Shown: piece by piece, positions 8,861 through 14,802 of the stretch
Position numbering within the stretch: position 1 is the first letter of the stretch
How the letters are laid out: each line of letters begins with the position of its first letter
Assembly: GCA_022592435.1 (NCBI GenBank)
Contig: JABYQS010000719.1
Span: 1 to 14,802 of the forward strand
DNA: 14,802 bases
Direction of reading: 5' to 3'
Source of the DNA: Cerioporus squamosus
Lineage: Eukaryota > Basidiomycota > Agaricomycetes > Polyporales > Polyporaceae
The notes under the pieces: model-generated
Databases searched by the model: none
Seen by the model: only the letters and a program-made list of their open reading frames with translations
Told to the model about the DNA's origin: nothing
Made by a program: the position numbers and the translations under genes

Positions 8861-10377
8861 GTCTTGCTGTTAGCCTGCCGCTGTTCTGAAGTTGACTGGT
8901 CCAGGATGCGGACGCGGAGAAAGTACTTGAATGCGGGAGGCCGTTTGTAAATCGAGACACTCGCATGAGAACCCTCGGGTCTAGTCAGGCCTTATTAGTG
9001 GATGCCCGTTGCAACAAATGACGCGATTGAGGACTAGTCGAGCGAGCGGGTGATCACCACGCTTTGTCATAATTGCGACTCAACCTTGCAGAGGTCTAAG
9101 ATAATAGCAGTAGCTCCCCGGTGCCTCTATGCACTACGCCGACATGAATGTTCGATAGTCCTCGATATGCGGCTGGACTGAGTTACCTTACTGGAGGGCT
9201 GATGGTGGTTTGCAGTCAAGAAGCGGACCGGACATCCGGTGGGATATCGGAGTAGAGCTCGACAGCTGCTGTGAGGCCCATCTCTCTTTTGTCACTACCA
9301 CCATCTCCTGGTCTGCGATTCACATCTACACGAGCAGAAGCAGCTCGAAGACAAGGGTCGAACACTCTGCCGCTCTCGACTCATATGCGGTATGGTTGGG
9401 TCAGGAATAGAGTGAGTTCCGACCACCATCCCATGCTTCAGCTTGCTCCTTTGGCTGCGAATGCGTCTCAGAACACTGGACTCTAAGCTGCAAACGACGC
9501 CTGAACCTATCTCTACTGGACGATAGGTTGATAATAGGTTCTGTTGCCGGGTCATGAACGGTGAGTGCCCGAGTAATTCTTGATATATGGTTTCAAGCTC
9601 ATATCGACCCAGTTTCGACCACTTAGCTTTACGAAAGTGCATATGCCATGGCCTGCACATCAGCCGTTCGGTTGAACGCGACGCCCTGGGTCGTGCTCAG
9701 GCTGTCTACCTGCGTGTACCTTCCGGGGTCAGATGCGGGCCGCGGCCACCCGGGATAGACCCTGGGCACAACACCCTGGCAAGGTCCTCGACATCGTCGA
9801 CCTTGTTCTTGACCACTGCGCAGCACGGGCCCGTGGACCAAGGACGACAGCCTACGGTGTGGCAGCGGACCTAGAGGCCTGGTCGACGTTGTGACGATCA
9901 TCCCGTGGAACATGCGACCGACGCGCTTCCCTGCTTATCTCTCCAGACCGCTGGACACGTTGCCCAGCAGCCGCGCACCCACGCCTCAGACGTGCGCCGG
10001 CCCAAGCCGGACGACGAGGACCGCTGCTTTGTGTCTGTTCCCGCAGGCGATGTCGGTGATGCGAGGTCTTGGATGGGGCTGGGGTTCTGGGAAACATCCG
10101 CTATGTGGTCCAACTGCTCGCATGTGTTGTGTAGCCCTCATGTGTGTAGAAATACCAGGGCAGACAGAATTCCATCTGAGTTGCAACTCTATCATATTGT
10201 GGGGAGTCGCTGCTCGAGGCGCACGGGCCCTCTTTGCCGGGAGCCCGCGCCCGGGGATTGCCGGCCCAAGGGGTTGAACCTTTACTGTCGACCACCAACT
10301 CCCTCGCTCGTCCCTCAAGCACCGTCCTCCCGCTTCCCTCCCTGCTGCCCTCCCAGACGCGTCCAACCGACCCAAGA
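8861..10377. other. 1.5-kb divergent intergenic region
   Basis: No gene recognised. It separates the minus-strand dioxygenase from the plus-strand PWWP gene and should hold both promoters. The part from about 9650 to 10377 is visibly GC-rich and has overlapping open frames on both strands (for example minus 9629-9913 and 9852-10097, plus 9905-10381) without a known motif; an unrecognised spliced gene or long transcript cannot be excluded. The last 80 bp before 10378 are C/T-rich, as expected of a leader, and no TATA box is seen there. A small inverted repeat ACCGGA-CA-TCCGGT lies near 9228. Confidence 0.4.
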
Positions 10378-12050
10378 ATGAGCAAGAAAGGCGCGAAGAC
10401 CCAAAACTACCAGCAGTCGTACGAAGTGCGCGACGTCGTCCTTGCCAAAGTGCGGGGCTTCCCCCCATGGCCCGGCATGGTGAGCACATTCTCCACTTCC
10501 GGTCGCGTCTCCGCGCGATATGCATCGCGTTTCCTCCAGAGCTCTGACTCTCCTTTGCTTGCGCGCGTAGGTTGTCGACCCGGATACCGTCCCTGACGGC
10601 GTTGCAAAGGAGCGTCCGAACGCGAAAACGAAAAAGGGCAACTGGTACTGCGTACGGTTCTTCCCTGCCGGTGATTAGTGAGTGCCCTGCACACTACTCG
10701 TGCGCGCGAGATGCTGATTGGTCGTGTCCGCGCAAACAGCGCATGGGTAGTGCCCAAGGATATCTCGAGGCTGCAGCAGCACGAGATTGAGGCCTATATC
10801 AACGAACCCTTCAAGAAGAACGGCGATCTTCTCAAGGGATATCGCATTGCGCTCAACCCTTCCGAGTGGGAAGCGGAACGAGACGCTGCGGTCGCCGAGG
10901 CACAGGAAGCGGAGGCCAATGCCGAGGTCGACCAGCTCCAGAGTGATGGCGAGGAGGAGGCCGACGATGATGAGGACAAGAAAAAGAAGACGAAGAAGAG
11001 GAAGCGTGACTCTGACGCAGCCCCTGCGAAAGCCAAGTCAAAGGCGAAGAAGTCATCCTCAGAGCCGGCTACCAAGCCTCGAGCGACACCTGCGAAAGGC
11101 AAGAAGAACGGCCCCAAGTCGAAGGCAGTGGTGGAGTCGGAGGACGAGGGTGCTGCGGATGGTGAGCGTGAAAGTACCAGCAAGCGTACCTCCCCTCCTC
11201 CTACGAAGAAGGCCAAGCGCGATAAGGAGGATGAGGATCGTGAGTAATCACCGTTCTGCGCCTCATCAGTCACTTACACCTGGCGACGACAGCCCTCAAC
11301 AACGACCCGGAAGCCACCAAGGTACGGGAATGGCGGCACAAACTTCAGAAAGCCTTCTTGAACAGCAAAGTCGTTCCGAAGGAGGAGGTGAGCCCTGTTG
11401 TATGCTCGTTCGGCATGGATTCTTGTCTTACATCGTACTCAGGAAATGCCCCAACTGGATCAACTATTCTCTACTGTCGAGAACTACCCCAACATGACGA
11501 TGGAATACCTCCTGGTGAGTGCCGACCGTCCCAAAGGTCCACATCCCGACCATCGTGCAATTTTCCCCGCCCTGCATCGCTGGCAACGCGTGCCCAGTGC
11601 GTTCCCGCGGATCGCTTCCCCACATCACCCCTTTGTTGTCATTTTTGGTAATAAGGCTGATGTTTTGCCCGCCATCCGCCTTAGTTCTCGAAGATTGGCA
11701 AGGTCATGCGCCATATACACGTTCTCTCCGACGAGAAGGTGCCTCGCGATGACGAGTTCAAGTTCAGGGAGCGGGCCAAGGTGCTCGTCGACAAGTGGCA
11801 CGACATCGCGAAGACCAACGGCGCCTCTGACTCCGCGAAGCCTGCGACCAACGGCACGCGCAAAGCCGCCGACGCGGAAGAACCCGATGTTAACGGCGCA
11901 GAGACGAAGGAAAATGGTACCAAGCCCGAGTCCGACAGCAAGCCCGATGTCAAGCCCGACGTCTCCATGAAGGACGAGGACGCCACGCCTGCCAACGGTG
12001 CCGCTGACGAGTCAATGCTCGCGGATGTGACCATGTCGGAAGCCGCATGA
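10378..12050 (+). CDS. PWWP-domain chromatin protein with LEDGF-IBD/TFIIS-N-like C-terminal domain
   Basis: A 413-aa, highly charged nuclear protein from six exons: 10378-10479, 10571-10677, 10740-11239, 11293-11387, 11443-11514, 11685-12050, with an intact frame. The PWWP domain spans residues about 14-100: DVVLAKVRGFPPWPGM, with PPWP at 29-32 as the signature, then NWYCVRFFPAGDYAWV. Such domains bind methylated H3K36 nucleosomes and DNA; F28, W31 and an aromatic in F64/F65 are the likely cage. Residues about 140-235 are a disordered linker alternating acidic (EEEADDDED) and Lys-rich tracts (KKKTKKRKR) that look like nuclear localisation signals. Residues about 237-330 form a helical bundle (VREWRHKLQKAFL, MPQLDQLFSTVE, FSKIGKVMRHIHVLS, RERAKVLVDKWHDI) like the LEDGF integrase-binding domain or TFIIS N-domain. 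The tail holds acidic D/S-K-P-D-V repeats. The order resembles vertebrate HDGF/LEDGF. The yeast PWWP protein Ioc4 is a possible functional relative. Confidence 0.9.
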
Positions 12051-12714
12051 GGAGACTACGGTGGGCACCCGCTCTATATCCCCCTCTCCGAAGCATTCCT
12101 GCTTGCGTTCAATGCGTTGGACAAGCCCACGTCCATCCGCGTTACCCTTCCGCTTGCCCCCTTCACCCGCCCTGGAGCACAGGCCTCGCTCTCATGCTAA
12201 TATTGTTGACGGTTGTATGTTTGCCTTGTACCGTATAGTTCCTCTTCCTCTGCTCCCATCGCGAAGTCACTTGTTGAATTGCGTTGTGCCGTCCAGCCGC
12301 TTCCGACTTCATATCCCTCCTCCCTTCCTTGACAAGATAGCCGAACTTTACCTAGTATCTGCTGCCGGCCGTCCCTGTCTATCCTGTAGCGAACTCCTAC
12401 GCGACATAGCGAGCGCGTGGGCAGCCGGCGACGCTCGTGCGACGAGGCGTGTAGATATGTATGCGACATAGCTTCTGCTGTCTATGTAGGCATTGCATTG
12501 CATGCAGCAAGTACGTTACCATGCGATTGTACATAATCGAAATCGAAGTATGCCCTCGAGAACCGAAACGCAGTGGGGCCGATGGGATGAGTGTTGCCAG
12601 GACCATAACCTAGATATGCGAGGGAGGAGGGATTCGTACGTCAACGGCAGCGTGCAAGGAGAGGTGTCCAGTGTATCATATGAGGACTGTATCGAACAGC
12701 GAGGTAATAGGGTA
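12051..12714. other. Convergent intergenic region, two 3' UTRs
   Basis: Lies between the stops of the plus-strand PWWP gene and the minus-strand Sec2-like gene. No coding signal; the open frames seen (such as plus 12061-12471) are Ser/Leu/Pro-rich and lack motifs. It is presumably 3' UTR sequence from both genes; no polyadenylation signal was pinned down. Confidence 0.5.
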
Positions 12715-14332
12715 TCATGACGTGATCTTCGGAGACGCAGCCGAGGGAGCATCCGCCCAAGGCGATTCCTCTCCATCGTAGTAGTTTACCGCCCGCGGTG
12801 CGGCGAACAGGAATTGTCCCGGAGCAGACAGAGGTGATGGCACTGGTGATGGGGTAGGAGAAGGCGAGTCTGCGTCAGCAAGTACGGGTGAGTAGATCTG
12901 CAGCGTTGTGCTTGGCGGGGTCGCCACCGGCGCAGGATTTCCCGAGGCTGAGGGTTCTGGGAGGGAAGAGACGAACGTGTCGGTCGACACACCTTCCGTA
13001 TGGCCAGCTCTCTTCTCCCCGGGCCCCGCATTCGATGAAGACCCAGGAGTAGTGGTAGGTCCCGGAGTGATTGTCCGCGCAGATTCTGGGACGTCGCCCG
13101 GTGGCGGCGTCGGGGTGCTTGGACGCGATTGCGGGGAGGGTATGCCGGACGATGGCGACTTGATACCCACCGCAGACGAGGACGCGCGGTGTCGCGAGCG
13201 TACCTGCGCAGCCGAACCGCCCTCCGCTTCCACTTCCACAGCACTTGACCGTGCGCGTGCCGCAGCAGTGTCCCGTTCGAACAGACGGAGGACGTTCTTC
13301 AATGCTTCGCCCTGTTCCCGTGCTTCCCGCAAGGCTTCCTCGGTCTCTGCGCGTTTCCGCCGCTCGGTCGCCACCATCTTGTTCGCCTGTACACCAGAGT
13401 CGTTGGCAGATGTTGGCGTGTGCTCGCACAGAGACTCACCTCTTCAAACAGGGCTTGTGAGAGCGACTCCAGCTCCGCCTCCAACGCAGTCTTTGCATCG
13501 CAAGCAGACTGGTGCGCCTTCCGCTCCGCCTCCAACTGATGCTTCAGATCCTCCAACTCCTTGTCCCAGTCTTTCGGCGGCACCAGCGATGGGAGAGAAG
13601 CAGACGTGAGATGAGAGCCGTTCAGAACAGGTGACTGCCCGGCAGATAGGCGTGGGGAGGACGGGTGGCTGGACGTGGCATTCGCCCCGTTGCCGTTGCC
13701 AAAGCGAAAGCGGAAGAAGCGGTTCTCGTTTGACGGCGCCGGCGAGGGCATCGTCGCTGATCGGGGGACAACTGGCGAATGGTCCGGGGCGGGGAAGGCT
13801 GCGAGAGCGTTGGGGAGGCGGAGTATTCGGTCGACGTGAGACTGTCCGTGCTGCGCCTGCGATCCGCCTCGGCCTCGGCCTTGAGGTTCTGCTCGCGGGC
13901 ACTCATGCGCCGCCAGCCGACGTCCTTGGAGTGTCCGGGATCGCGTTTGAGGGCGTCTTCGAGCATCTCGTTGTTGGCGAGCGCCATTTGAAGATTGGAC
14001 TTTGCCAGGGTGAGCTCTGTCTGGAGGTCCGCCTGTGCCTTGTAGGCCTCCTTGAGCATAGACGTCTAGATCCATGGGATCACGGGTGAGCGAGTACGCG
14101 GCGGGCACGGGAGGAGACGGCGGCGTACGAGCTCTTCAATTCGGTTGATCGTCCTGCTGAGAGCATACCTCAAGTCTTCCTCTTGCCCTTGAGAATGCAC
14201 TCTCCTGATATCCCGCAGCTCATCGTCGACTTCATTGAAGTAAGGAGCCTTGGTTGGCTTCAAGCTGTCGGTGCGCCGCGGAAGGTTACGGTTGGAGGAT
14301 TGATAGTGCGTCGGGAGCGGCATGTGAATCAT
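12715..14332 (-). CDS. SEC2: Sec2-type Rab guanine nucleotide exchange factor
   Basis: Sec2/Rabin8 proteins activate the Rab GTPase Sec4/Rab8 on secretory vesicles for polarised exocytosis. Three exons: 14332-14129, 14065-13440, 13386-12715, about 500 aa. A long coiled coil begins at INRIEEL-TSMLKEAYKAQADL and runs through LQMALANNEMLEDALKRDP. After a Ser/Pro-rich insert with NENRFFRFRFG, the second coiled coil KELEDLKHQLEAERKAHQ runs into the Sec2 signature SLSQALFEE-ANKMVATERRKRAE, which spans the second intron. The last 200 residues are Ser/Pro/Thr-rich and end YYDGEESPWADAPSA. Exon 2 is 626 bases, one short of a whole number of codons for these phases: the upstream coil is in one frame and NENRFF in the next, with the switch between about 13740 and 13830. 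Either a base is missing in a C/G run or a weak-donor intron exists. The start is tentative; this ATG is the first long-frame one after the TATA box, with a small upstream ORF before it. Confidence 0.8.
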
Positions 14333-14521
14333 ATGTCTGGTGTACCTTGACTGGTCGCTTTGCGGGACGTCGCTTCTTTTCCTGGGTTGGCCTTGAATTG
14401 GCCTAGCTGAGAGTCGCTCGATGAAAAGGGCGGATGATAGAGCGGAGGAGCGGTGACGAGATGTATGTACGAATCAGTACGATGGGCCCTGATCGACAAG
14501 ACCGAGAGAGCGGGACTCAGA

Positions 14522-14557
14522 TCACGACAAGGAGGTAGACGAGTAGAAGATGTGCAT
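14522..14557 (-). other. Upstream ORF in the Sec2-like gene leader
   Basis: The first ATG downstream of the TATA box on the minus strand opens an 11-codon ORF (MHIFYSSTSLS) that stops 189 bp before the assumed start at 14332. If the leader is unspliced, ribosomes would meet it first. It would be meaningless if an intron removes this segment or transcription starts further in. Confidence 0.4.
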
Positions 14558-14694
14558 AAGATGCTGATGGGGTCGCTGGCGAGGAGGACGCAGCACAGCT
14601 TGGGGGTGGAAGAGAACAAGGCCGGCGGAGAGCAAGACGTGGCTGGGAGGCTGGAGCTCGGTTCACCAGCCAGGCGCCTCTCTGGCTTGTAGGC

Positions 14695-14700
14695 TATATA
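14695..14700 (-). promoter_or_regulatory. TATA box of the Sec2-like gene
   Basis: TATATA in the context AGGCTATATACCA, about 365 bp before the assumed ATG at 14332. The following transcribed-strand DNA is C/T-rich. The motif is symmetric, so its direction is inferred from the gene. The remaining 100 bp to the right edge show no gene. Confidence 0.5.
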
Positions 14701-14802
14701 CCACGTTCATACCAAACGCTTCCATCTCTCAGTGCAGACATTCCCCATAGTTAGGATCAAGAGTATGACCGCGGACAGTTTGGCGCAACTACTCTGCACG
14801 CT

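Noticed and set aside
10787..11497. 236-aa Arg-rich plus-strand open frame
   Set aside because: Out-of-frame shadow of the Lys/Glu-rich linker of the PWWP gene.
12908..13609. 233-aa plus-strand open frame
   Set aside because: Antisense shadow of the S/P/T-rich tail of the Sec2-like gene, which has the recognisable coiled coil and Sec2 signature.

Overview
The window reads as nuclear DNA of a basidiomycete fungus, most likely an agaricomycete and possibly Polyporales. The reasons are a compact gene layout, many 45-80 nt GT-AG introns, pyrimidine-rich leaders with occasional TATATA boxes, and a gene of the basidiomycete family DUF6593. No prokaryotic operon, tRNA, rRNA or CRISPR array was found.

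Layout, left to right. (1) 1-1182, minus: 5' part of a phospholipid:diacylglycerol acyltransferase (Lro1/PDAT type), cut by the left edge and carrying about ten small indels. (2) 1427-about 4168, minus: a BBE-type FAD-linked oxidoreductase in at least 19 exons, two of them only 14 and 18 nt. (3) 5002-5529: a 528-bp non-autonomous transposon with 25-bp perfect terminal inverted repeats and a TTA target duplication, resembling a PIF/Harbinger MITE. (4) 6419-7189, plus: a DUF6593 protein (191 aa, 4 exons). (5) 7379-8860, minus: an Fe(II)/2-oxoglutarate dioxygenase of the isopenicillin N synthase-like family (370 aa, 7 exons), convergent with (4). (6) 10378-12050, plus: a PWWP protein with a C-terminal LEDGF-IBD/TFIIS-N-like helical domain (413 aa, 6 exons). 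(7) 12715-14332, minus: a Sec2-type Rab guanine nucleotide exchange factor (about 500 aa, 3 exons), convergent with (6).

The genes do not form an obvious pathway. Lipid storage (PDAT), chromatin reading (PWWP) and exocytosis (Sec2) are housekeeping roles. The FAD oxidase and the dioxygenase are enzyme types common in secondary metabolism, but the transposon and a DUF6593 gene lie between them, so a biosynthetic cluster is not supported.

Indels are unevenly spread. Genes 4, 5 and 6 splice to perfect reading frames. PDAT is riddled with single-base insertions and deletions, the FAD oxidase has three frame breaks that all look like a G run one base short, and Sec2 has one break. Consensus errors in the assembly explain this more simply than three pseudogenes. 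I saw no new defence or mobile system. The most noteworthy items are the transposon, the micro-exons and the LEDGF-like protein.
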